The notes under the pieces were generated by a model, which ran no database searches, was not told the DNA's origin, and saw nothing but the letters and a program-made list of their open reading frames with translations. The position numbers were made by a program, and so were the translations under genes. Of a stretch of DNA of 11,598 nucleotides, positions 1 to 6,497 are shown piece by piece. The stretch is from the NCBI GenBank assembly GCA_043802425.1, contig JAZDLA010000053.1, positions 1-11,598 of the forward strand, given 5' to 3'. The stretch is from JAGUYA01 sp043802425. Lineage in GTDB: Bacteria > Omnitrophota > Gorgyraeia > Gygaellales > Profunditerraquicolaceae. Position 1 is the stretch's first letter. Each line of letters starts with the position of its first letter.

Positions 1-360
1 ACGGATATCTTTATAGAAGCGTACCTTACCGGAAAAGATAATCAACATATAATGCCTTTAGCTGTGCCCAGGGATGCGGTTCTGGATACGGGGATGCGTA
101 AGATTGTTTATCTGGACCTCGGAGATGGTTCGTATTTAGGTAGAGAGGTGGAAGTGGGGCCTGAAGCATCCGCTTATTTAGATGGGGGGAAAACTGATTT
201 TTATCCTGTAGTCAGCGGGTTAAAAGGAGGAGATAAAGTTGTAATCCAGGGGAATTTTCTGCTTGATTCCCAAAGTCAGATTAGCGGAGTCTCCGCAGCA
301 GCTTATGGCGGAGCGTTGGGGGCAAAAGAAGAAATAAAGGCACCGATACACCAGCATTGA
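1..360 (+). CDS. cusB: CusB-like RND efflux periplasmic adaptor, C-terminal part (cut by left edge)
   Basis: The reading frame is open from base 1 to the TGA at 358-360, so the gene enters from the left and only about 119 C-terminal residues are seen; the ATG at 52 is internal. The adaptor (membrane fusion protein) links a CusA pump to an outer-membrane channel in the periplasm. Visible family signs are the stretch VPRDAVLDTG followed by RKIVYLDLGDG, typical of the membrane-proximal beta-barrel part of CusB, then SGLKGGDKVV and GNFLLDSQSQ near the end. The protein ends in a short His-containing tail, APIHQH, which could help hold metal (inference). The pump gene begins 10 bases downstream, so the two are co-transcribed. 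Copper/silver specificity is inferred from the neighbouring CusA; the metal-binding N-terminus lies outside the window. Confidence 0.88.
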   Translation, partial: TDIFIEAYLTGKDNQHIMPLAVPRDAVLDTGMRKIVYLDLGDGSYLGREVEVGPEASAYLDGGKTDFYPVVSGLKGGDKVVIQGNFLLDSQSQISGVSAAAYGGALGAKEEIKAPIHQH

Positions 361-370
361 GAGTAAAGAA

Positions 371-3300
371 ATGATAGATAAAATAATTGAAAGCTGCCTA
401 AAAAATCGTTTCCTGGTCATTTCGGCTTTTGTATTAATTATACTTTGGGGTGTTTTTTCCATTAAGAATACGCCTATAGATGCAATCCCGGATATCGGAG
501 AACTGCAGGTAATTGTCTTTGCGGATTGGCCGGGCAGGAGCCCTAAGGATGTAGAAGACCAGGTGGTTTATCCTCTAACCACGCGTTTATTGGGTACGCC
601 GGGTGTGAAAGTTATCCGTTCATCTTCGGGTTTCGGCATCGGCATGGTTTACATCATCTTCAAGGAGGGGATAGATTACTATTGGGCGAGGACCAGAGTC
701 CTTGAGCGTTTAAATTTTGCCACTAGCGGCCTACCCGAAGGCACAATGGTTTCTCTGGGCCCTGATGCTACGGCAATCGGCCAGATCTTCTGGTATACAG
801 TAGAAAACGGTTATTATTGTCCCGATCATCCGCAAAAGGCATACAGCCGGCCCGGAAAATGCCCCATAGACGCTAAGACATTGGTTGCTTCGCGGTATAA
901 CTTAAGCGAACTGCGTTCGCTGCAGGATTGGTATGTGCGCTATCAATTGAATTCAGTATCTGGTGTTTCAGAGGTCGGCTCTGTCGGAGGTTATGTTAAG
1001 CAGTATCAGATAGACGTGGACCCTAATAAGCTTCTTGCTTACAATGTGAGGTTAATGGACGTACTTACTGCTGTCAAGCGCTCTAATATCGATGTCGGAG
1101 CGAAAGTGTTTGAGGAAGGACAGGTAGAATTTATTATCCGTGGGGTGGGCTTCATCAAAAACATACAAGATATAGAAAATATAGCCGTATCTACCCACGC
1201 CGGAGGCATCCCCGTATATGTAAAGAATATCTCTTCAGTCTCCCTCGGACCTGATTTTAGGAGAGGCGCGCTGGATAAGGAGGGAACCGAAGTTACAGGA
1301 GGAGTAGTTCTGATGCGTTATGGGGAGAACCCCTTGCGCGTGATTAAAGATATTCAGAATAAAATCAGGGAATTGGACGTGGGTTTACCTGCGGGGGTAC
1401 GGATCGTGCCTTTTTATGACCGCACCGGGCTGATTAACCGGTCTATCAATACCTTAAAGGATGCGCTTACCTTCGAAATAATCATCACTGTTTTCGTTAT
1501 CGTGCTCTTCCTGATGCATTTCTGGGGAAGCATGATTATTTCTATCGTATTACCCATAGGCGTATTAATTGCTTTTATTCTGATGCGCTTAAAAGGCGTA
1601 GATGCCAATATTATGTCTTTAGGGGGTATTGCCATAGCCATAGGCGTGATGGTTGATTCCGGGTGCGTCTTGGTAGAGAATATCTACCGCAGGATTGCCG
1701 AGCGACGGGCGGAAAGAAATTTACCTCAACTGCCTAGTGAGGAGAGGCTTGAGGTTTGCATTAAAGCCTCCCAGGAAGTAGGTAAGCCCGTCTTCTTCGC
1801 GCTCCTTACCACCATTGTCGGTTTTATACCAGTTTTTGTCTTAACCGGACAGGCAGGGAAACTCTTTCGTCCCCTGGCTTTTACCAAGACTTTTGCCATG
1901 GTGGGGGCCGCGTTAATCGCTTTAACCCTGTTGCCTACATTAGCATATTATCTGCTAAGGGGGAGATTAAGGCTCGCAGAAGATAATGTTACCTCCCGGT
2001 TCCTTTTTAGAATATATAAACCGTCTATAACCTGGGCATTAGGCCATAAGAAGATAATTATTTTGTTTGCCTGCTTAACACTTGCGGCGGGCTGCATTTC
2101 CGCAGTATTGATGAAACAGGAATTCATGCCTCCCTTAAATGAAGGGGATTTATTGTATATGCCGGTTTTATTGCCCGGCGCATCCCTGACCCAGGTCATG
2201 GAGGTGAACAAAAAGCAGGATATCATCATAAAAAAAGAGTTTCCCGATGAAGTAGAGTGGGTGGTGGGTAAAGTAGGCCGGGCTGAGACAGCGACTGACC
2301 CGGCGCCCATAATAATGCTTGAGACAATTGTTCATCTTAAAGACCAGAAGTTTTGGCGTAAAGGGATGACCAGGGAGAAATTGATCGAGGAGATTCAGGA
2401 GAAAGCCAGGATCCCCGGCGTCAGCCCTATAATGACGCAGCCGATAAGGAACAGGATTGATATGTTGGCTACCGGCATCCAGACCCCCGTGGGAATAAAA
2501 GTCTTTGGTTCAGATTTAAAGAAGATAGAGAAGATAGCTATTGATATAGAAAGGGTTGTCAGCAAAGTCAAAGGAGCGGTATCGCCTTTTGCCGAACGCT
2601 TTGGGAGTCTCCCTTACTTTGAGATAGAAATAGATAGGAACCAGGCAGCCCGTTACGGGTTAAAAATTGACGATATCCAGGATATTGTTATGACGGCTAT
2701 AGGCGGAGAGAACCTGAGTATGACCGTAGAAGGCAGGGAGCGTTATCCGGTCAGGGTCAGGTATATGCGGGAATTAAGGGATAACCCCGAGGCATTAAAC
2801 AGGGTCTTCGTTTCCGGGATGATGGGAGCGCAGATACCCTTAAGCCAGGTTGCCAGGTTCAAGAGGGGGCAGGGCCCCTCTATGATACAATCCGAGAATA
2901 CTCTACCCTATGCGCGTATATTCATAAATGTCAACCAGGATGTTATTGGCCTGGTAGATTTTGTAAAATTGGCACAAAAGACAGTTGACGGAGAAATAAA
3001 AAGCGGAAAGATAAATTTACCAGCCGGATATTATATCAGTTGGTCAGGGCAATTCGAGTCAGAGATGGAATCCCGTAAGAAACTGATCCCTTCTTTGGCG
3101 ATATGCCTGATCGTTATTTTATTGCTTCTGTATATGGCATTTAAATCTTTCAGCTCTCTGGCGGTAGTAGCCACGGGCCTTCCGATTTCCCTTATGGGAG
3201 GCATCATATTATTATTTATACTGGGTTTTAAGTTTTCCACGGCTGTCTGGGTAGGTTTTATTGCTTTATTTGGCGTGGCTACGGATAATGCGGTTGTGCT

Positions 3301-3607
3301 TGTTTCATGCCTGGACGATTTATTCAGACAAAAGATGCCACAGACAATAAAAGAGATTAGAAATACAGTAATTCAGGGGGGGCTTTTACGTTTAAGGCCG
3401 GCAATGATGACTACTATGACTACAATTATAGCTTTGGTTCCGGTTATGCTCTCTACGGGCACAGGTTCAGAGATTATGAAGCCGATGGCATCCCCTACGG
3501 TGGGAGGTCTTGTTACGGCTACTTTATCGAATTTGGTCTTGGTTCCTGTTATATATTGCTGGATTAAAGAAAGGCAATTCAAACCAACTAAAACAAGGGA
3601 GGTGTAG
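371..3607 (+). CDS. cusA: CusA-like copper/silver efflux RND permease with an inserted Cys/His motif
   Basis: This is a full-length (1078 aa) heavy-metal RND pump that drives proton-coupled export of metal across the inner membrane and through the periplasm. The N-terminus has the usual TM1 followed by NTPIDAIPDIG. TM4 carries the proton-relay aspartate in GVMVDSGCVLVEN, and the second half repeats the fold with GVATDNAVVLV. Three methionines, M597 (LLYMP), M649 (IIMLET) and M698 (RIDMLATG), match in context and spacing the Cu(I)/Ag(I) triad known from E. coli CusA (M573, M623, M672), so copper/silver is favoured over zinc or cobalt. Residues about 148-172 hold an insertion (YYCPDHP ... PGKCPIDAKTL) resembling the heavy-metal-binding motif usually found in CusB or P-type ATPases. 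The ribosome binding site is weak, and the start was chosen because it fits the family N-terminus and follows cusB by 10 bases. Confidence 0.96.
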   Translation: MIDKIIESCLKNRFLVISAFVLIILWGVFSIKNTPIDAIPDIGELQVIVFADWPGRSPKDVEDQVVYPLTTRLLGTPGVKVIRSSSGFGIGMVYIIFKEGIDYYWARTRVLERLNFATSGLPEGTMVSLGPDATAIGQIFWYTVENGYYCPDHPQKAYSRPGKCPIDAKTLVASRYNLSELRSLQDWYVRYQLNSVSGVSEVGSVGGYVKQYQIDVDPNKLLAYNVRLMDVLTAVKRSNIDVGAKVFEEGQVEFIIRGVGFIKNIQDIENIAVSTHAGGIPVYVKNISSVSLGPDFRRGALDKEGTEVTGGVVLMRYGENPLRVIKDIQNKIRELDVGLPAGVRIVPFYDRTGLINRSINTLKDALTFEIIITVFVIVLFLMHFWGSMIISIVLPIGVLIAFILMRLKGVDANIMSLGGIAIAIGVMVDSGCVLVENIYRRIAERRAERNLPQLPSEERLEVCIKASQEVGKPVFFALLTTIVGFIPVFVLTGQAGKLFRPLAFTKTFAMVGAALIALTLLPTLAYYLLRGRLRLAEDNVTSRFLFRIYKPSITWALGHKKIIILFACLTLAAGCISAVLMKQEFMPPLNEGDLLYMPVLLPGASLTQVMEVNKKQDIIIKKEFPDEVEWVVGKVGRAETATDPAPIIMLETIVHLKDQKFWRKGMTREKLIEEIQEKARIPGVSPIMTQPIRNRIDMLATGIQTPVGIKVFGSDLKKIEKIAIDIERVVSKVKGAVSPFAERFGSLPYFEIEIDRNQAARYGLKIDDIQDIVMTAIGGENLSMTVEGRERYPVRVRYMRELRDNPEALNRVFVSGMMGAQIPLSQVARFKRGQGPSMIQSENTLPYARIFINVNQDVIGLVDFVKLAQKTVDGEIKSGKINLPAGYYISWSGQFESEMESRKKLIPSLAICLIVILLLLYMAFKSFSSLAVVATGLPISLMGGIILLFILGFKFSTAVWVGFIALFGVATDNAVVLVSCLDDLFRQKMPQTIKEIRNTVIQGGLLRLRPAMMTTMTTIIALVPVMLSTGTGSEIMKPMASPTVGGLVTATLSNLVLVPVIYCWIKERQFKPTKTREV

Positions 3608-3609
3608 AG

Positions 3610-3960
3610 ATGTTTAAGAAGGTATTGATTAGCTTGGTTGTTAGTATGTTCATTCTTGGGGCAGGTCGATTTATATTCGCTCAGTCTGAAGAAATCGACA
3701 CTGAGTTTTCTGCCCCAGAAACAGTCAGCGTAGAAAACGTAGGTAACAAGATCTGTCCGGTTTCAGGAGAAAAGATCGATGAGGAAATGAAGGCGACCTA
3801 TGAATATGAGGGGAAAATTTATAATTTCTGCTGTTCGATGTGTATCGAAGAATTTAAAAAAGACCCGGGAAAATATATAGAAAAGGTAGCAGAGGAGAAA
3901 CAGGAAGATAATAGAGAAGAAAAAGCTGAAGAGTCATCTCTGATGCATCAAGGACATTAG
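3610..3960 (+). CDS. Secreted YHS-domain metal-binding protein of the cus operon
   Basis: A 116-residue protein. Residues 1-24 form a signal peptide (MFKK, hydrophobic core, then FAQ/S), so it is probably periplasmic. Residues about 47-93 are a YHS domain: CPVSGEKID (C49), a beta strand with YEGKIYNFCCSMC (C74, C75, C78), then EEFKKDPGKYI. YHS domains are commonly found with copper and other heavy-metal transport proteins. The tail is rich in Glu/Lys and ends LMHQGH, echoing the APIHQH end of the CusB-like adaptor in the same operon. The start follows GGGAGG (3597-3602) by 7 bases, and the gap from the cusA stop is 2 bases, so translation is probably coupled. A role as a periplasmic copper carrier or buffer that feeds the pump is inferred, not shown. 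Confidence 0.85.
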   Translation: MFKKVLISLVVSMFILGAGRFIFAQSEEIDTEFSAPETVSVENVGNKICPVSGEKIDEEMKATYEYEGKIYNFCCSMCIEEFKKDPGKYIEKVAEEKQEDNREEKAEESSLMHQGH

Positions 3961-3965
3961 ATTCC

Positions 3966-3993
3966 TTGACAAAAATAAAAATTAAGGTAAACT
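3966..3993 (+). promoter_or_regulatory. Sigma70-type promoter of the thiamin unit
   Basis: TTGACA (3966-3971), a 16-base spacer and TAAACT (3988-3993) lie just after the YHS gene. The predicted transcript start near 4000 would place the TPP riboswitch at the very 5' end of the RNA, as expected. Confidence 0.7.
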
Positions 3994-4000
3994 GGTGATG

Positions 4001-4096
4001 AAAACGGGGAGGTCGTAAAACGGCCTGAGAGTTCCGCTATAGATAAGCGGATGACCCTAAATAACCTGATCTGGATAATGCCAGCGGAGGGAAAGG
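4001..4096 (+). promoter_or_regulatory. TPP riboswitch (THI element)
   Basis: The conserved core of the thiamin pyrophosphate aptamer is plain. A GGGGAG strand at about 4006-4011 is followed by a small stem GGTCG/CGGCC (4011-4015 with 4021-4025) and the pyrimidine-sensor motif CTGAGA (4025-4030). Next come a variable hairpin CCGCT/AGCGG (4034-4038 with 4046-4050) and ACCCT (4054-4058). The hallmark strand then runs ACCTGATCTGG, ATAATGCCAGCG and GGAGGGAA (4064-4093). TPP binding normally represses downstream thiamin genes. The intrinsic terminator at 4113-4143 suggests control by premature termination. The regulated gene, thi4, fits. Confidence 0.96.
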
Positions 4097-4112
4097 AGGC
4101 ATGAATGTAAGC

Positions 4113-4143
4113 AACCCTTATGCAGTTGGCATAAGGGTTTTTT
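4113..4143 (+). terminator. Intrinsic terminator, expression platform of the TPP riboswitch
   Basis: A perfect 11-bp stem, AACCCTTATGC (4113-4123) with GCATAAGGGTT (4129-4139), has a 5-base loop and a run of six T (4138-4143). Its place between the aptamer and thi4 marks it as the regulated off switch. I could not identify the competing antiterminator helix with confidence. Confidence 0.88.
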
Positions 4144-4193
4144 GTTGCATAGAGTAGTGCACACCAATTCATCCAATAGAAGCGGGTGTTGCA

Positions 4194-4246
4194 GGCCACA
4201 ACTTATGGAGTTTTAATTCGCTGGTAGCGACATAAGTTGTATGGCC
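4194..4246 (+). repeat. Inverted repeat with nested hairpin in the thi4 leader
   Basis: GGCCA-CAACTTATG (4194-4207) pairs with CATAAGTTG-TA-TGGCC (4231-4246), leaving a 2-base bulge. Inside it a second perfect hairpin, TCGCT-GGT-AGCGA (4218-4230), abuts the inner end of the right arm. No T run follows, so it is not a standard terminator. It could be an RNA structure or the edge of a small mobile repeat; neither is proved. Confidence 0.7.
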
Positions 4247-4252
4247 GAAATA

Positions 4253-4311
4253 ATACCGACGAATGCGTAAAAATTTTAGCTAGAATTTTTACGCAGTATA
4301 TAAGTCGGTAT
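4253..4311 (+). repeat. Two-tier inverted repeat just upstream of thi4
   Basis: Outer arms ATACCGAC (4253-4260) and GTCGGTAT (4304-4311) enclose a perfect 12-bp inner stem, TGCGTAAAAATT (4264-4275) with AATTTTTACGCA (4284-4295), closed by an 8-base centre that can extend the stem by two pairs. Three bases on the left and eight on the right separate the tiers. It ends 19 bases before the thi4 ribosome binding site. Its function is unknown. Confidence 0.75.
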
Positions 4312-4342
4312 AAGTTATCTAACACAAAAAAGGAGGATGAAA

Positions 4343-5152
4343 ATGTTTGCTAAAGTAACAGAGTCAAAGATAACACGGGCGATTCTCGATGAGTTTAACA
4401 GGTGGTTTAGGGATTATATCATTTCGGATGTAATTGTAGTAGGTGCCGGCCCCAGCGGTCTAATGGCAGGCCGTGATTTAGCCAATGCGGGTTTTAAGAC
4501 TTTAATCATTGAGGGCAACAACTACATCGGTGGCGGTTTCTGGGTTGGTGGTTATTTTATGAACACCTTGACCTTTCGTGCGCCTGGTAATGAGATACTG
4601 GATGAGTTAAATATCCCCTATAAAGAAATTGACGCTGGTTTGTTTGTCGCGGATGGCCCAACTGCCTGCTCTAAGCTTATTTCTAGCACTTGTGATTCCG
4701 GCGCTAAGATACTTAATCTTACTAAGTTTGACGACGTTGTATACAGGAATAGCAGGGTGGAAGGGGCGGTAGTCAACTGGTCTGCTGTATCGGCCCTGCC
4801 AAGACAAATTACCTGCGTTGACCCTATCGCTCTGGAATCAAGAGTGGTCATCGATGCCACTGGCCATGACGCGCAGGTTGCTAAGAGCCTGGAGAAGAGA
4901 GGTCTGCTAAAATTACAAACCTACGGGCCTATGGATGTCAACACTTCAGAGGATTTGGTAGTAGAGAAGACAGGCCAGATATACCCCGGCCTCTATGCCA
5001 TCGGTATGGCAGTAGCTTCTGTTTATGGGATACCCCGGATGGGGCCTACTTTTGCCGGGATGCTTTTTTCAGGGAGGAAGGCTGCCCAGCAAATAATTAA
5101 GGCGTTAACTCCAACAGAAGATTTTTCTCGTAAAGAACCCGTCACTGTTTAA
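4343..5152 (+). CDS. thi4: Thi4-family thiazole synthase with active-site cysteine
   Basis: Thi4 makes the ADP-thiazole precursor of thiamin from NAD and glycine; archaeal enzymes take free sulfide, whereas yeast Thi4 gives up the sulfur of its own cysteine. The FAD/NAD-type dinucleotide-binding fold starts DVIVVGAGPSG, followed by IGGGFWVGGYF, an INW-type motif as VVNWSAV, VIDATGHDA, and the family C-terminus YPGLYAIGMAV ... RMGPTFAGMLFSGRKAA. At the diagnostic position before VDP, archaeal proteins have His (HVDP) but this one has Cys (ITCVDP, residue 158 from this start), as in yeast (CMDP). The start at 4343 is preferred over the ATG at 4337 because AGGAGG (4331-4336) abuts the latter directly but sits 6 bases from the former. 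The upstream TPP riboswitch confirms the thiamin role. It forms its own unit, closed by a terminator at 5185. Confidence 0.94.
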   Translation: MFAKVTESKITRAILDEFNRWFRDYIISDVIVVGAGPSGLMAGRDLANAGFKTLIIEGNNYIGGGFWVGGYFMNTLTFRAPGNEILDELNIPYKEIDAGLFVADGPTACSKLISSTCDSGAKILNLTKFDDVVYRNSRVEGAVVNWSAVSALPRQITCVDPIALESRVVIDATGHDAQVAKSLEKRGLLKLQTYGPMDVNTSEDLVVEKTGQIYPGLYAIGMAVASVYGIPRMGPTFAGMLFSGRKAAQQIIKALTPTEDFSRKEPVTV

Positions 5153-5184
5153 AAAAAATCTAACCCCGCCTAGCATAACTTTAA

Positions 5185-5230
5185 AGTGCCTCCGTAGGCC
5201 CAAGAATCGACGGAGGCACTCCTTATTTTT
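5185..5230 (+). terminator. Strong intrinsic terminator after thi4
   Basis: A perfect 11-bp stem, AGTGCCTCCGT (5185-5195) with ACGGAGGCACT (5210-5220), is followed by CCTTATTTTT. It separates the thiamin unit from the sulfur operon. Confidence 0.88.
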
Positions 5231-5274
5231 ATCGCCTTCCCTGGAGTCACTAAAAAATTCTTTAAAAAAAATAC

Positions 5275-5302
5275 TTGACAAATTGTTATTTTAATGTATA
5301 CT
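5275..5302 (+). promoter_or_regulatory. Consensus sigma70-type promoter of the sulfate assimilation and siroheme operon
   Basis: TTGACA (5275-5280), a 16-base A/T-rich spacer and TATACT (5297-5302) form a near-ideal promoter. The predicted start near 5308-5310 coincides with an ATG at 5308, so the transcript may be leaderless for the small ORF that follows. It is the only clear promoter seen ahead of the genes at 5558-11598. Confidence 0.8.
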
Positions 5303-5307
5303 CTACT

Positions 5308-5448
5308 ATGTTGATAGAGAATATAGAGAATAGCATGGATAGTCTAAATTCCCGAGAAATTCTTATGACAGAGATTCAGAATAAAAGCATCTTGATCTGC
5401 GGCATGGCAATGTGTTGCCTTCGCGGTATGGGGGGCCCGCCTATGTAG
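5308..5448 (+). CDS. Candidate Cys/Met-rich leader peptide (46 aa), possible attenuator of the sulfur operon
   Basis: The 405-base gap between thi4 and the DUF2061 gene holds this short ORF, downstream of a strong promoter. ATG at 5308 lies at the predicted transcript start, with in-frame alternatives at 5335 and 5365; none has a good ribosome binding site. The peptide ends CGMAMCCLRGMGGPPM, giving seven Cys/Met among the last 17 residues. This composition is striking directly ahead of a cysteine-precursor pathway. A hairpin (5482-5522) follows, then the structural genes. Leader ORFs with consecutive cysteine codons that attenuate sulfur genes are known in mycobacteria, where they can be leaderless. 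A similar role here is inference. The same bases also fold as RNA (GGCAA-TGTG-TTGCC, 5406-5419), so a non-coding structured leader is the alternative. Confidence 0.45.
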   Translation: MLIENIENSMDSLNSREILMTEIQNKSILICGMAMCCLRGMGGPPM

Positions 5449-5481
5449 CCATCACCAGCAAATATAGCTTATAGGACGAGA

Positions 5482-5524
5482 AGAGCCCACTACCGGGATA
5501 AGGAAAAGGGGTAGTGGGCTCTTT
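5482..5524 (+). terminator. Candidate attenuator hairpin upstream of the sulfur operon
   Basis: AGAGCCCACTACC (5482-5494) and GGTAGTGGGCTCT (5510-5522) form a perfect 13-bp stem, or 14 bp with A5481-T5523. The following T-rich stretch, TTTATATAAT, is weaker than in the two other terminators here, suiting a conditional stop. The left arm could instead pair, imperfectly, with GGTATGGGGGGCCC in the 3' end of the leader ORF (about 5425-5438), giving a possible antiterminator. Confidence 0.6.
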
Positions 5525-5557
5525 ATATAATCTAATATTGGATAGGAGGAAGAGATA

Positions 5558-5779
5558 ATGGAAAACCACAGAAGAACGCTGGCTAAAACTTTCAGTTGGA
5601 GGATAGTAGGTTTTCTGGTTACTACCGGAGTACTCTATTTATTTAATCGCGACGTTAAGAAATCCCTCATCATTATGGGGAGCGCAGATTTTATCAAGAT
5701 TTTCATCTATTATATCCATGAAAGGTTCTGGAATAAAATAAAGTTCGGAAGGATTAAGCCGTCAGACTACCAAATTTAA
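5558..5779 (+). CDS. DUF2061 small membrane protein
   Basis: A 73-residue protein of the DUF2061 family, recognised by RRTLAKTFSWRIVG near the N-terminus, a hydrophobic segment at about 17-29, a second at about 37-52 (IIMGSADFIKIFIYY), and the closing motif YIHERFWNKIKFGR. It is probably an inner-membrane protein with two short helices. The biochemical role is unknown. Family members are often encoded beside sulfate assimilation genes, and here cysH starts 13 bases after its stop, so a link to sulfur uptake or reduction is likely but unproved. AGGAGG (5544-5549) lies 8 bases before the ATG. It is the first gene behind the candidate attenuator and would respond to it most directly. Confidence 0.85.
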   Translation: MENHRRTLAKTFSWRIVGFLVTTGVLYLFNRDVKKSLIIMGSADFIKIFIYYIHERFWNKIKFGRIKPSDYQI

Positions 5780-5792
5780 AAAGGAGGATACA

Positions 5793-6497
5793 GTGAGTTT
5801 ACGGGAAAGCAAAGAGGATTTAAAGGAGTTAGTGGAGAAGCTGAATTTTAAAGAAAAGGTAGAAAGATCAGAGGGGCTGATCAGGCAGGCCTATAAAACA
5901 TACGGAGATTCTCTGGTTGTAGCCAATAGTTTAGGTAAGGACTCTGTGGTGGTCTGGGATTTGGCTAAGCGCGTTGAGCCTAAAATACGCGGGTTTATTG
6001 TGACTACACGCTTTAAGCCGCCAGAAACAACAAAATTTATGCAGGAAGCAGTCGCGCAATACCCTGAACTAAAAATTTATAAAAGCGATATCCAGATTCC
6101 GGAAAGACTCTATGAAACAAACCCGGACCGCTGCTGCGATTTGCTCAAAGTTGGACCGGTAAAACAAGCTATCGCGGAATTGAATGTGCAGTGTTGGGTA
6201 ACGGGTTTACGCTGCACAGAGGGACGCACGCGCACGGATTATCAGGAAATAGAGGAGCGGGATAAGGGTTTGATTAAACTCAACCCTATTCTCATCTGGA
6301 AAGAAAGAGAAGTCTGGCAGTATGCTGCGATTTATGGCGTGAAGATTAATTCTTTATACGCCGAGGGCTACCGCTCTTTAGGATGTGAGCCTTGTACCAA
6401 GATTACCAGTGAGGAAAATGAACGCGCCGGCCGCTGGATAGGCACCAGTAAATGCGGCGGAGAATGCGGGATACACACCCGCCCCTTAAGGGCATGA
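5793..6497 (+). CDS. cysH: Iron-sulfur adenylylsulfate (APS) reductase, CysH family
   Basis: This enzyme reduces an activated sulfate to sulfite in the cytoplasm. The protein (234 aa) has the PP-loop SLGKDSVVVWDL (residues 46-57), the substrate-binding stretch TGLRCTEGRTRTDY, and the CC...CxxC set C114-C115 and C198-C201 that holds a 4Fe-4S cluster. That set is typical of APS rather than PAPS reductases. The nucleophilic cysteine lies in ECGIH (C225) near the C-terminus, with an extra cysteine four residues before it (C221, KCGGECGIH). The common DTGxxFPET motif reads VTTRFKPPET here, marking a distinct subfamily. There is no fused thioredoxin domain. The start is GTG at 5793, five bases after AAGGAGG. 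The stop overlaps the next start as ATGA. The sulfite produced is the substrate of the reductase at the end of the operon. No sulfurylase gene is in view. Confidence 0.92.
   Translation: MSLRESKEDLKELVEKLNFKEKVERSEGLIRQAYKTYGDSLVVANSLGKDSVVVWDLAKRVEPKIRGFIVTTRFKPPETTKFMQEAVAQYPELKIYKSDIQIPERLYETNPDRCCDLLKVGPVKQAIAELNVQCWVTGLRCTEGRTRTDYQEIEERDKGLIKLNPILIWKEREVWQYAAIYGVKINSLYAEGYRSLGCEPCTKITSEENERAGRWIGTSKCGGECGIHTRPLRA

Noticed and set aside
220..462. Minus-strand ORFs such as this one and others inside cusA, thi4, hemC and hemL
   Set aside because: They lie antisense to strongly conserved genes, lack ribosome binding sites and have no recognisable protein features.
4101..4157. An 18-codon ORF (MNVSNPYAVGIRVFCCIE) right after an AAAGGAGG at the end of the TPP riboswitch
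   Set aside because: The ATG is only one base from the GGAGG, the frame runs through the terminator stem, and the second ATG at 4105 is followed at once by TAA. It is more likely a remnant or chance start than a leader peptide.
4276..4306. Second promoter directly ahead of thi4 (TATATAA near 4297)
   Set aside because: No acceptable -35 element at the right distance; the A/T-rich bases belong to the hairpin.
4253..4320. Recombinase-type site (loxP-like ATAACTT arms) near the second inverted repeat
   Set aside because: Only a short ATAACTT-like stretch is shared, the arms do not match a known site, and there is no recombinase gene in the window.
6452..6493. Earlier start for the precorrin-2 dehydrogenase
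   Set aside because: The added 14 residues lie within cysH, are unlike the family N-terminus, and the ATGA overlap at 6494 is a more natural start.
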